34,174 nucleotides of DNA, from the NCBI GenBank assembly GCA_012519455.1, contig JAAYQE010000030.1, positions 1 to 34,174 on the forward strand. The letters are read 5' to 3'. Shown one piece after another: positions 8,171 to 17,365 of this stretch. The stretch is from Syntrophomonadaceae bacterium. GTDB taxonomy: Bacteria; Bacillota; Ch66; Ch109. The notes beneath the pieces were generated by a model that was not told the origin of the DNA, made no database searches, and was given only the letters and a program-made list of their open reading frames with translations. Position 1 is the stretch's first letter. Each line of letters opens with the position of its first letter. Made by a program: the position numbers and the translations under genes.

Positions 8171-9037
8171 TTGTATCGGATTGTCAGAAAAGAAGTATTG
8201 GCCCCGGGATTAAAACGTTTTGACGTAGAAGCACCTTTAGTAGCCAGGAGTGCCCGGGCGGGCCAATTTATTATTTTACGGCTAGATGAATGGGGAGAGA
8301 GAATCCCTTTGACCATAGCGGATCTTGATCCGGAACAAGGTACGGTCACGATTATTTTTCAGGAGGTTGGTAAAAGCACTCAGCTGCTAGGTCAGCTAGA
8401 GGAAGGAGAATATATACGTGATTTCGTCGGTCCTTTGGGCCGACCTTCCCATATCAGCCAATTGGGGCGAGTAGTGATGATTGGGGGTGGCGTCGGTATT
8501 GCTCCCATTCACCCTATCGCCCGAGAAATGAAGCGGGCCGGAAACGAGGTTATTTCGATTCTAGGCGCTCGCAATCGGCAACTTCTAATTCTAGAAGAAG
8601 AAATGAAGCAGGCCAGTACCGAGGTCCTTATTACTACGGACGATGGGTCTTACGGACGCAAAGGGTTGGTAACTAAAGTGCTTCAGGAACTTATTATCCA
8701 TCGTTCGCCGATCAATTTAGTCGTAAGTATCGGCCCTTTGGTAATGATGGAGGCGGTCTGTCGGGTGACCCAAGCAGCCGGAATTAAAACCATGGTCAGC
8801 CTGAATCCGATCATGGTAGATGGTACCGGGATGTGTGGGGCCTGTCGGGTACAGGTTGGAGCGGAGACCCGGTTTGCCTGCGTAGACGGACCGGAGTTTG
8901 ATGGTCATTTAGTGGATTGGAAATTAGCTCGACAGCGGGCTCAGATGTTTGTGGCCGAAGAAAAGCAGGCACTTCAGGAACATGAGGAGAGACGAAAAGG
9001 GGGGCTAGGCGGATGCGGTTGCCATTGCCATCAATAG
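8171..9037 (+). CDS. nfnA: NfnA-type ferredoxin:NADP+ reductase small subunit
   Basis: This 288-residue flavin subunit of the NfnAB (sulfide dehydrogenase/SudB-like) complex has an FAD domain (about 1-95), an NAD-binding part with GGGVGIAPIHP near 99, and a [2Fe-2S] motif near 217-237 (VDGTGMCGACRVQV, with Cys 222, 225 and 237). NfnAB couples reduced ferredoxin and NADH to NADP+ reduction by flavin-based electron bifurcation. A TTG start with AAGGGGG upstream makes the frame begin MYRIVRKE, as in homologs. The C terminus carries an odd GGCGCHCHQ tail with three Cys and two His. Its last 25 bases overlap nfnB, so the two are translated together. Confidence 0.9.
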   Translation: MYRIVRKEVLAPGLKRFDVEAPLVARSARAGQFIILRLDEWGERIPLTIADLDPEQGTVTIIFQEVGKSTQLLGQLEEGEYIRDFVGPLGRPSHISQLGRVVMIGGGVGIAPIHPIAREMKRAGNEVISILGARNRQLLILEEEMKQASTEVLITTDDGSYGRKGLVTKVLQELIIHRSPINLVVSIGPLVMMEAVCRVTQAAGIKTMVSLNPIMVDGTGMCGACRVQVGAETRFACVDGPEFDGHLVDWKLARQRAQMFVAEEKQALQEHEERRKGGLGGCGCHCHQ

Positions 9038-10473
9038 AAGAATTAAAGGAAGCAAGAAAAAGTACCCGTAAGCGGCCTATGCCCAGTCAAGATCCTCTTG
9101 CCCGTATGCATAATTTTGCAGAGGTAGCGCTCGGTTATAGTGAAGAAGATGCCTTATTAGAGGCGGCTCGCTGTCTTTCCTGCAAGAAAGCGTTTTGTCA
9201 GGAAGGGTGTCCGGTAGATATTGATATCCCAGCGTTCATCACTAAAATTAAAGAACGGGATTATTTAGGCGCTGCACGTAAAATTAAGGAGAAAAGCAAT
9301 TTGCCGGCCATTTGTGGCCGGGTTTGTCCTCAGGAAAGTCAGTGTGAAAAGTATTGTATCCGCGGAAAGAAAGAGGAACCGGTGGCCATTGGACGGTTGG
9401 AACGCTTTGTGGCGGATTATGAAATAGCTCAAGGGAAGTCTGATGGAACCGGGGTAAACTCCGTTGAGCGATCCACCAGAGAACCGTCACGCGATTCCCG
9501 GGTGGCGGTAGTCGGTTCAGGACCGGCCAGCTTAACGGTAGCCGGAGATTTGGCCCGGAAAGGGTATGCCGTAACCCTGTTTGAGGCGTTGCATGTACCT
9601 GGAGGGGTGCTAATGTATGGGATACCCGAGTTTCGGCTGCCTGAGCGGATCGTGCAGCACGAGATTGAGGGGATCCGTCAGCTAGGGGTAGAGATTCAAA
9701 CGAATGTGGTGATTGGTTCCACAATTACCGTGGATCAACTCTTTCAGAAGGGGTACGTTGCTGTTTTTTTGGGGACCGGAGCCGGTTTGCCATATTTTAT
9801 GGGGATTCCGGGGGAAAACCTGAATGGCGTCTACTCGGCTAATGAGTTTTTAACCCGGGTCAATCTGATGAAAGCTTATCTCTTTCCAACGTACCTGACT
9901 CCTATTAAGGTAGGTCGCCGGGTCGCGGTTTTGGGCGCCGGTAACGTGGCTATGGATGCAGCCCGGACCGCGCGACGACTAGGTGCAGAGGAAGTATCTA
10001 TTGTTTATCGTCGGTCTGCGGCGGAAATGCCGGCTCGGCACGAAGAAATAGAACACGCTAAAGAAGAAGGGGTTCAACTGCGTTTGTTGACTAATCCCAT
10101 AGAAATTAAAGGGGATGATGCGGGGTGGGTCAAGGAATTAGTGTGTTTGCGTTATGAACTTGGCGCGCCAGATGAATCCGGACGACGTGCGCCTATCGCC
10201 ATTCCCGGGTCCGAACATTCCTTGGAAGTAGATACCGTGGTGGTAGCTATTGGTCAGGGCCCCAATCCTTTAATCACGGCAACGACCGAAGGTCTGATAG
10301 CCAATAAACGAGGCAACATTGTGGCGGGTGAAAATGGAGAGACTTCCCGTCCTGGGGTTTTTGCCGGGGGAGACATAGTAACCGGAGCGGCTACCGTTAT
10401 TTTGGCCATGGGCGCCGGAAAGAAGGCAGCGGCAGCTATTGATCGTTATCTGAGTGAAGCTAGCCATGATTAA
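9013..10473 (+). CDS. nfnB: NfnB/GltD-like NADPH-binding large subunit
   Basis: This 486-residue partner of NfnA is built like the glutamate synthase small subunit. The N-terminal domain holds eight Cys for two [4Fe-4S] clusters (54, 57, 62, 66 and 101, 105, 111, 115). FAD binding is seen at GSGPASLTVAGDLARKG (168-184; the usual GPAG is GPAS here). NADPH binding is seen at GAGNVAMDAARTARRLG near 318. The C-terminal FAGGDIVTGAATVILAMGAG is typical. GltD itself is possible, but the adjacent NfnA-like gene and the absence of a GltB large subunit favour Nfn. The ATG at 9013 has AAAAGGGGGG upstream inside nfnA. Glutamate dehydrogenase follows. Confidence 0.9.
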   Translation: MRLPLPSIEELKEARKSTRKRPMPSQDPLARMHNFAEVALGYSEEDALLEAARCLSCKKAFCQEGCPVDIDIPAFITKIKERDYLGAARKIKEKSNLPAICGRVCPQESQCEKYCIRGKKEEPVAIGRLERFVADYEIAQGKSDGTGVNSVERSTREPSRDSRVAVVGSGPASLTVAGDLARKGYAVTLFEALHVPGGVLMYGIPEFRLPERIVQHEIEGIRQLGVEIQTNVVIGSTITVDQLFQKGYVAVFLGTGAGLPYFMGIPGENLNGVYSANEFLTRVNLMKAYLFPTYLTPIKVGRRVAVLGAGNVAMDAARTARRLGAEEVSIVYRRSAAEMPARHEEIEHAKEEGVQLRLLTNPIEIKGDDAGWVKELVCLRYELGAPDESGRRAPIAIPGSEHSLEVDTVVVAIGQGPNPLITATTEGLIANKRGNIVAGENGETSRPGVFAGGDIVTGAATVILAMGAGKKAAAAIDRYLSEASHD

Positions 10474-10493
10474 GGAAGTATTTTCCGGGATGA

Positions 10494-11957
<1,464 letters not shown>

Positions 11958-11998
11958 AGCCAGGTCCACCTACCTAAACTTATCGAAAGGTGATAATG

Positions 11999-12038
11999 AA
12001 AAGGTCTCTCGGAACTTCGGTTTCAAGAGACCTTTTTT
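11999..12038 (+). terminator. Terminator with UUCG tetraloop
   Basis: A long stem (AAAAGGTCTCT...AGAGACCTTTTT) has an inner GGAAC/GTTTC helix capped by a C(UUCG)G tetraloop and is followed by a T-run. It closes gdhA. Confidence 0.9.
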
Positions 12039-12243
12039 GATAAAAGAAGATAACACTATAACTAATTATAAAGGTTTTTCTTAACTGACCATAACGAATA
12101 GTTATATAAACTTATCGGTAATAGGTGGGTTTATCCAGAGTAAAGACGTATAATGGCGTATGAAAAGAAATAGTTATATCGAGGCCCTTTAGGGTATTAT
12201 TAATAAGAGTGTTTTTAATCCGGCAGAGTGGAGGTCCTTAAAT

Positions 12244-13401
12244 TTGATTTATCTGGATAATGCGGCTACTTCCTGGCCCAAACCGGAGGGTGTATATCAG
12301 GCCGTAGATGACTGTTTGCGACATCGGGGAGGCAATCCAGGTCGTGGGGGACACCGGTTATCCTTGCAGGCGGGACGGATAATTCTAGAAACCAGAGAAT
12401 TACTAGCGCAGCTTTTTAATATTACCGATTCAGCCCGAATTATTTTCACCGGTAACGTAACCGAAGCACTGAATTTAGCCCTTAAGGGGTTTTTGCGGGC
12501 TGGAGATCACTTGATACTGACTTCTATGGAACATAACGCTGTAGTTAGGCCGGCCTATCGATTGCAAGATACTGGGGTGGAGCAAACCATAATTCCGTGT
12601 TCGCGGGAAGGGCGTTTAGATCTGGCTACGTTGGCTAAAAACCTGCGGGCGAATACACGATTGATCTGCGTTAATCATGCTTCCAATGTCACCGGTACGA
12701 TTCAACCTATAGAAGCAATCGGAGAATTAGCGGCCAGCAAGGGGATCCCCTTGCTAGTGGACTGTGCCCAGACCGCCGGGATCTTACCGATCGATGTTGT
12801 AAAGAACAAAATTAGCCTGTTAGCGTTTACCGGGCATAAGGGATTGTTTGGTCCTCAGGGGACTGGAGGTTTGTATATAGGAAAGGAAATAGATTTACAG
12901 CCGCTTAAAGAAGGGGGAACCGGAAGTAAATCGGAAGTATTCGTCCAACCAGAGGAGTTACCAGACCGGTTTGAAAGCGGTACGCCTAATACCCCGGGGA
13001 TAGCCGGATTAGGGGCCGGCATAAAATTTGTTTTACAGGAAGGGCTGGAGCGGATTCGCAAACACGAACAAGCCCTTACCCGACAAATTATTGAAGGATT
13101 ACGGAGATTAGAAGGGGTTACGCGGTATGGTCCCAATGATCTGGAGGAGCAAACTGCGGTTGTCTCCCTTAACCTAGAGGGATGGGAAGCTGGAGAATTA
13201 AGCTACGTGTTAGATCAAGTTTTTGATATCGCGGTTCGAAGCGGTCTACACTGTGCCCCTCTAGCGCATGCGACGATCGATACCCTGGAGACCGGAACCC
13301 TTCGGATTAGTCCGGGTTATTTTAATACCCCGGCGGAAATAGAAGTATTACTAGAAGCCTTGTATAGCTTAGTTCGAGAAAAAACTTCGGGTAGACGATA
13401 A
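12244..13401 (+). CDS. Cysteine desulfurase family protein (EF2568/CsdB-like)
   Basis: This 385-residue class V PLP aminotransferase of the cysteine desulfurase group moves sulfur (or selenium from selenocysteine) from the amino acid to an acceptor. It starts with the classic IYLDNAATSWPKPEGV. His 97 (MEHNAVVRP), Asp 173 (VDCAQTAG) and the PLP lysine 199 in FTGHKGLFGPQGTGG are in place. A loop cysteine, Cys 337, lies in RSGLHCAPLAH, and the C-terminal GTLRISPGYFNT is typical of the subgroup. The TTG start has TGGAGGTCC upstream. It is followed by a DUF3343 gene and, after a short gap, sufCB, so it is probably the sulfur source for that block. Confidence 0.92.
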   Translation: MIYLDNAATSWPKPEGVYQAVDDCLRHRGGNPGRGGHRLSLQAGRIILETRELLAQLFNITDSARIIFTGNVTEALNLALKGFLRAGDHLILTSMEHNAVVRPAYRLQDTGVEQTIIPCSREGRLDLATLAKNLRANTRLICVNHASNVTGTIQPIEAIGELAASKGIPLLVDCAQTAGILPIDVVKNKISLLAFTGHKGLFGPQGTGGLYIGKEIDLQPLKEGGTGSKSEVFVQPEELPDRFESGTPNTPGIAGLGAGIKFVLQEGLERIRKHEQALTRQIIEGLRRLEGVTRYGPNDLEEQTAVVSLNLEGWEAGELSYVLDQVFDIAVRSGLHCAPLAHATIDTLETGTLRISPGYFNTPAEIEVLLEALYSLVREKTSGRR

Positions 13402-13437
13402 TCTGAGCGGACCCTCATGGCGAAAAGGTGTGATAAG

Positions 13438-13686
13438 ATGGCTCCAGAGCATAACGTATATACAGTTTTTACTTTCGTTTCTACGCATCAGGCCTTGAAA
13501 GCGGAGAAGGTATTGAAGGAAGAGGCTTTAAAGGCGTCCATTATCCCGGTTCCCCGGGAGATTTCCTCTTTGTGTGGACTAGCTATCCGGGTGGATGCCC
13601 AACAGCGGGGTCAGGTGGAACAAACTCTGCGGGGAAAAGGAGTAGGCATTGAAGCGGTATTTGATTTCGTTCCACGCACTAAATGA
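13438..13686 (+). CDS. DUF3343 (putative Se/S carrier-like) protein
   Basis: This protein of about 82 residues matches the DUF3343 family. The central REISSLCGLAIRV, with one Cys in an S-L-C-G context, is the family hallmark and suggests a thiol that can carry sulfur or selenium. The N terminus (VYTVFTFVSTHQALKAEKVLKE) has the ferredoxin-like opening. The ATG at 13438 is preferred because AAAAGGTGTGAT precedes it at good spacing, while the ATG at 13417 has no ribosome binding site. It lies 36 bases after the desulfurase. The family commonly neighbours cysteine desulfurases and selenium genes, so a carrier role is likely but not proven. Confidence 0.85.
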   Translation: MAPEHNVYTVFTFVSTHQALKAEKVLKEEALKASIIPVPREISSLCGLAIRVDAQQRGQVEQTLRGKGVGIEAVFDFVPRTK

Positions 13687-13776
13687 TATAAATGAGATGC
13701 TGAAAGTTTAGGTAGGTAAAACGAGATTTCATAAGTAGAAAAGAGCTTTCAAAAAGGATGTAAATGAAGCCGTTGC

Positions 13777-13805
13777 TAGACTTCGAGGGATATTTGTGCT
13801 ATATT
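13777..13805 (+). promoter_or_regulatory. Candidate promoter for sufCB
   Basis: TAGACT (13777-13782) and TATATT (13800-13805) are separated by 17 bases, matching four and five of six sigma-A consensus positions. The predicted start near 13812 lies just upstream of the sufC ribosome binding site. A short inverted repeat (CCTCC/GGAGG, 13806-13821) overlaps the predicted start and could be an operator. Confidence 0.45.
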
Positions 13806-13831
13806 CCTCCTAGAGGGGAGGCCAAAAAAGG

Positions 13832-14587
13832 ATGCTTGAATTACGCTCCGTCAGTTTGACCATAAGTAACGAAAACGGTGGAACGAAGGAGATATTAAAT
13901 AATATAGATTTGACCCTGAAAGAAGGGAAGTTTTATGCAGTCACCGGACCCAATGGCGGAGGAAAAACTTCTTTGGCTAAGATAATTATGGGAATTTACC
14001 TCCCTACTGAGGGCCGGATTTATTATAATGGTGAAGATATTACTAACTTAAGCATTACCGAACGTTCTCGCCGGGGTATTGCGTACGCTTTTCAACAACC
14101 CCCGCGGTTTAAGGGAATTCGTGTAAGAGATTTATTAGGTATTGCTGCTAACAATGGGTTGGACGAAAAAGATCTTCACTGCCTGCTGCACGATGTAGGT
14201 TTATGCCCAGAAGATTACTTGAACCGGGAAGTAGATGCCAGTTTATCCGGGGGCGAAATGAAGCGCATTGAAATTGCTACTTTACTGGTCCGACCAGCTG
14301 AAATGTTGATTTTTGATGAGCCGGAAGCTGGGGTAGATTTATGGACCTTTCAGCAATTGGTAATGATGGTCGTTCAACGGCATCACTTACGGAACAGCAT
14401 TACTTTAACTATTACCCATAATGAACGTTTTCTCTCGGTAGCGGATGAAGTTCTACTTATAGCTGAAGGGGAAATCAAGGAACGAGGAAAACGAGACCAG
14501 GTATGGCCGCTAATCAAAGATGACATAATCTGTCAGTGGAGACGGAATTGTGGAGGCGAATTTAGTGACCCTAAATGCTATCGATAA
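13832..14587 (+). CDS. sufC: SufC-type Fe-S assembly ABC ATPase (SMS type)
   Basis: This 251-residue soluble ABC ATPase powers the Fe-S scaffold. Walker A is GPNGGGKTS (39-47), the Q-loop is AFQQPPRF (near 87), the signature is LSGGEMKR (138-145), Walker B is LIFDEPEAGVDL (159-170) and the switch His is in TITHNER. The EPEAGVD form, with Ala where SufC usually has Ser, and the following single SufB-like gene fit the minimal two-gene SUF (SMS, SmsCB) systems of archaea and anaerobes. The ATG at 13832 follows GAGGGGAGG. The 3' end overlaps sufB by 23 bases. No sufD, sufU or sufS of the aerobic type is present. Confidence 0.9.
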   Translation: MLELRSVSLTISNENGGTKEILNNIDLTLKEGKFYAVTGPNGGGKTSLAKIIMGIYLPTEGRIYYNGEDITNLSITERSRRGIAYAFQQPPRFKGIRVRDLLGIAANNGLDEKDLHCLLHDVGLCPEDYLNREVDASLSGGEMKRIEIATLLVRPAEMLIFDEPEAGVDLWTFQQLVMMVVQRHHLRNSITLTITHNERFLSVADEVLLIAEGEIKERGKRDQVWPLIKDDIICQWRRNCGGEFSDPKCYR

Positions 14588-15494
14588 ACAATTGCTTGAA
14601 GCTGTTGCCGAATTACATGAAGTACCTATCGGGGCTTACAATATTCGTAAAGATGGACAGGCTGTAGCCCGCAACTCTACTGCTAATATAGTTATTATTC
14701 CTAAAACGGATCAGGAAAAGCCTGGGATTGATATTCTGGTTAAACCCGGGACCAAGAATGAATCGGTACATATACCGGTTATTCTCAGTCGTACCGGGTT
14801 ACATGATTTGGTGTATAACACCTTTGACATTGGTGAAGATGCGGATGTAGTTGTAATTGCCGGTTGCGGGATTCATAACGCTGGGTGTGAGACAACGCAG
14901 CATGATGGGATTCATGAGATTCGGGTACGCCGAGGAGCACGTCTGCGTTATATAGAAAAGCACTATGGGGAAGGTTTGGGCGAAGGGGCGCGTATCCTTA
15001 ATCCTCAAACCATATTAACGGTTGACGAGGGGGCTTCGGCAGAACTAGAGTTAATCCAGATTAAAGGGGTAGATTATACCCGGCGTTATACGGAGGTTAA
15101 GGTACATGAAGGCGGAAACTTGCGGATGGTAGAAAAATTGCTTACGCACGGTACGCAAGAAGCCAAATCTTTTATGGATATATATTTAATTGGCAAGAAT
15201 GCTAATGCGCAGGTTATTGCCCGATCAGTGGGACAGGATTGTTCGGTTCAAAACTTTCGGGCCGTTTTAATTGGACAAGCTCCATGTCGGGGTCACGTGG
15301 AGTGCGACTCCATTATTATGGACCAAGCCCGGATTGAGGCTTCTCCACAATTACGGGCAGAAAACACGGAGGCTGAGTTAACCCATGAAGCTGCGATAGG
15401 TAAAATTGCGGGCGATCAATTGATTAAACTCATGTCTTTAGGATTAACCGAAAAAGAGGCCATAGACACTATCCTGAACGGTTTCCTCCGTTAG
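14565..15494 (+). CDS. sufB: SufB-like Fe-S scaffold (SMS type)
   Basis: This 309-residue SufB/SufD-superfamily scaffold is much shorter than the roughly 470-residue SufB of E. coli, as expected for the SMS form. The core beta-helix carries AGCGIHNAGC and HDGIHEIRVRRGA, and the C terminus keeps the SufB-like CDSIIM...ELTHEAAIGKI...DQLIKLMSLGL, which contains the conserved Cys and Glu/His-rich segment. It should form a complex with SufC and assemble [4Fe-4S] clusters. The GTG at 14565 is chosen because GGAGG (14552-14556) is eight bases upstream; the GTG at 14550 would overlap that site. A LysR gene follows 15 bases later. Confidence 0.9.
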   Translation: MTLNAIDKQLLEAVAELHEVPIGAYNIRKDGQAVARNSTANIVIIPKTDQEKPGIDILVKPGTKNESVHIPVILSRTGLHDLVYNTFDIGEDADVVVIAGCGIHNAGCETTQHDGIHEIRVRRGARLRYIEKHYGEGLGEGARILNPQTILTVDEGASAELELIQIKGVDYTRRYTEVKVHEGGNLRMVEKLLTHGTQEAKSFMDIYLIGKNANAQVIARSVGQDCSVQNFRAVLIGQAPCRGHVECDSIIMDQARIEASPQLRAENTEAELTHEAAIGKIAGDQLIKLMSLGLTEKEAIDTILNGFLR

Positions 15495-15509
15495 GAGGGT
15501 GAAATTCTT

Positions 15510-16397
15510 TTGAAACTCAATCTATTAATTACTTTTGTACGGGTGGTTGAAAAACAGAGCCTTTCTGGAGCCGCGCGAGAACTTTTTTTAACCCAACCAG
15601 CTGTAAGTAAACACATCCAAACCCTCGAGGATTTATATGGGGTACAACTACTCGATCGAGTAGGCCGGCGAATACGGTTAACGGAAGCCGGGGAAGTGTT
15701 GTACCGTCATGCTTTAAATATCTTGAGAATTATGGAAGATTTAGATAATTCTATTGCGCAGACCACGATTGAAGTGCGCGGAAATTTAGTAATTGGCGCG
15801 AGTACTGTACCTGGGCATTACGTCCTACCATCGATCATTGGGCAATTTAAAAGGACTTACCCTGAGGTGAGGGTGAGTCTAGAAATTGGGGATACCGGAG
15901 GAATTATCAATAATCTTTTAGAACAGCGTTTTGATTTAGCAGTTGTAGGGGCGCAGGTCAAAAATCGAAAATTGACCTGTGTTTTTTTAGAAGAAGACCA
16001 GCTTAAGTTAATTGTTCCGACCCAGCATACCTTTGCGACGCAAAGCTTAGTTAAGGTTGAAGACCTGTTACGCGAAAACCTGATCTGGCGGGAAAAAGGT
16101 TCCGGTACGCGCATGGTGTTGGAAAAGAAACTGCTGGAACAGGGGATTAATCCGGATAAACTCCAAATCATATTGGAATTAGGTAGTACGGAAGCTATTA
16201 TTACCGCGGTGGAAGAAGGACTGGGCCTGGCTTTTGTTTCCCGGTGGGCGCTAGAAAAAAGTGAGGCTTTAGGTCGAATTGTCAGTTTAGACCTCGAAGG
16301 TTTCGATTTACAACGTAGCTTATACCTGGTATATCCTAAGCGGAAAGTGTACAGTAAAGCCATTCAAGCTTTTTTGGACTTAATTGAGAACCGTTAA
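15510..16397 (+). CDS. LysR-family regulator of the sulfur/selenium block
   Basis: This 295-residue LysR-type regulator has an N-terminal winged helix (residues 1-60, SLSGAARELFLTQPAVSKHIQTLE) and a C-terminal sensing domain beginning LVIGASTVPGHYVLPSIIGQF. The pattern is close to CysL and to the LysR group often found with selenium-metabolism genes. The TTG start follows GGAGGGTGA 15 bases after sufB, so it is probably co-transcribed with sufCB and may control them or the upstream desulfurase. Many clostridia use IscR here; none is visible. The ligand cannot be read from the sequence. Confidence 0.88.
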   Translation: MKLNLLITFVRVVEKQSLSGAARELFLTQPAVSKHIQTLEDLYGVQLLDRVGRRIRLTEAGEVLYRHALNILRIMEDLDNSIAQTTIEVRGNLVIGASTVPGHYVLPSIIGQFKRTYPEVRVSLEIGDTGGIINNLLEQRFDLAVVGAQVKNRKLTCVFLEEDQLKLIVPTQHTFATQSLVKVEDLLRENLIWREKGSGTRMVLEKKLLEQGINPDKLQIILELGSTEAIITAVEEGLGLAFVSRWALEKSEALGRIVSLDLEGFDLQRSLYLVYPKRKVYSKAIQAFLDLIENR

Positions 16398-16477
16398 CCA
16401 CCGGTTAATTGTGATTCTTGCCGGGAAAAATAACCTCTGAATTCAACTTTTAAGAATAGGAAGAGGAGGTTAGAAAC

Positions 16478-16762
16478 TTGGCGGGTAAACAGAAATGGTC
16501 AGTAGTATCGAAGAAAGATTTTTTAGGACAGGGAGATTGGTCACGGGAGTATTACGAGGGACTGCTTGTAGTTAATCATCGTGATCAGGGGTACGATCTG
16601 GGTGTGGAATTACCCGGAGAGCAAATTTTAAAGGTAGATACCGCTTCGGCTGAAGAGGTAAAAGATCGAGTTCAATACTGGGGGGCGCGATTGGAGGATA
16701 TTCGCCAGGAGTACGGATTTCGGGATAATCGGGCCGCCGAGTATTACGGCTGGCAAAGTTAA
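16478..16762 (+). CDS. Small soluble protein of unknown function
   Basis: I do not recognise this 94-residue protein. It is soluble, rich in Trp, Tyr and acidic residues, and has no Cys. It starts with a TTG preceded by a strong AGGAGGT. Visible segments are DWSREYYEGLLVVNHRDQGYD, a central LPGEQILKVDTASAEEVKDR strand-helix pattern and a C-terminal EYGFRDNRAAEYYGW. It follows the LysR gene by 80 bases and is closed by a terminator, so it is probably a separate or last gene of the sulfur block. Confidence 0.75.
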   Translation: MAGKQKWSVVSKKDFLGQGDWSREYYEGLLVVNHRDQGYDLGVELPGEQILKVDTASAEEVKDRVQYWGARLEDIRQEYGFRDNRAAEYYGWQS

Positions 16763-16807
16763 ATTTGTAAGTTTACTTTTTATATTTTAGTACCAAGGTT
16801 AGAAACT

Positions 16808-16853
16808 AAAGCAGCTCGTCCGATCTCAACGGTTTGGATAGAGCTGCTTTTAG
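16808..16853 (+). terminator. Rho-independent terminator
   Basis: A 10-bp stem AAAGCAGCTC/GAGCTGCTTT with a long loop is followed by a broken T-tract. It closes the 94-residue gene. Confidence 0.75.
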
Positions 16854-16989
16854 GTTTTAATTAGGGTTATTAACGGACGAGGTGGGTAGTTTTGTTCTCG
16901 GTTGTAATGGAAAAGCTTGACCCCGGTATTACTCTAAGTTAAAGTAAAAATAGAATTTATTATAGTTAGGGGCTTAAGGGGGTGTTCAG

Positions 16990-17277
16990 GTGCCCAGTGG
17001 AGATACAATGAACTTGCTAAGCACTGTGTTCTGGTTTTTTCTGGTTCCTTTTTCAATATTAATAGCCATAATTATTATTCCTAATAGAAAAAGACGCAAG
17101 GAGAAGCAGGAGTTTTTGGATAGCTTGAAAGTCAAAGATAAAGTGGTGACCCATGGTGGGGCTATTGGGGTAATAGAGAAAATTGGCAAAAATTCGGTTA
17201 TACTAAGAGTAGATGATAAAACCCGTATTGAGTTTTTAAAGGAGGCAATCATAAAACAGGCCAAGGATCTAGAATAA
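16990..17277 (+). CDS. yajC: YajC-like preprotein translocase subunit
   Basis: This protein of about 95 residues has one N-terminal membrane segment (TVFWFFLVPFSILIAIIIIP), then the basic NRKRRKEKQEFLDSLKVKDKVVTHGG and a small beta domain. This is the YajC pattern, an accessory of SecDF-YidC. The usual RP after the membrane segment reads IPN here, a small deviation. The GTG at 16990 has AAGGGGGTG upstream; an ATG at 17008 is possible. It is not next to secDF or tgt, the usual neighbours, so it may be a stand-alone or second copy. Confidence 0.8.
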   Translation: MPSGDTMNLLSTVFWFFLVPFSILIAIIIIPNRKRRKEKQEFLDSLKVKDKVVTHGGAIGVIEKIGKNSVILRVDDKTRIEFLKEAIIKQAKDLE

Positions 17278-17365
17278 TAAGTTTAATTAAGAACAAGAGC
17301 GATAAAGGTTTATAAGTAATGGAATTTAGTTAATGAAGATTAAAAATGAGAGGTAAGACAAGGGT

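Noticed and set aside
9284-9724. A 146-codon minus-strand ORF inside nfnB
   Set aside because: It is the complement of the cofactor-binding region of nfnB and has no start signals.
15857-16363. A 168-codon minus-strand ORF opposite the LysR gene
   Set aside because: It is Ser/Pro-rich with no ribosome binding site, an antisense shadow of a clear LysR frame.
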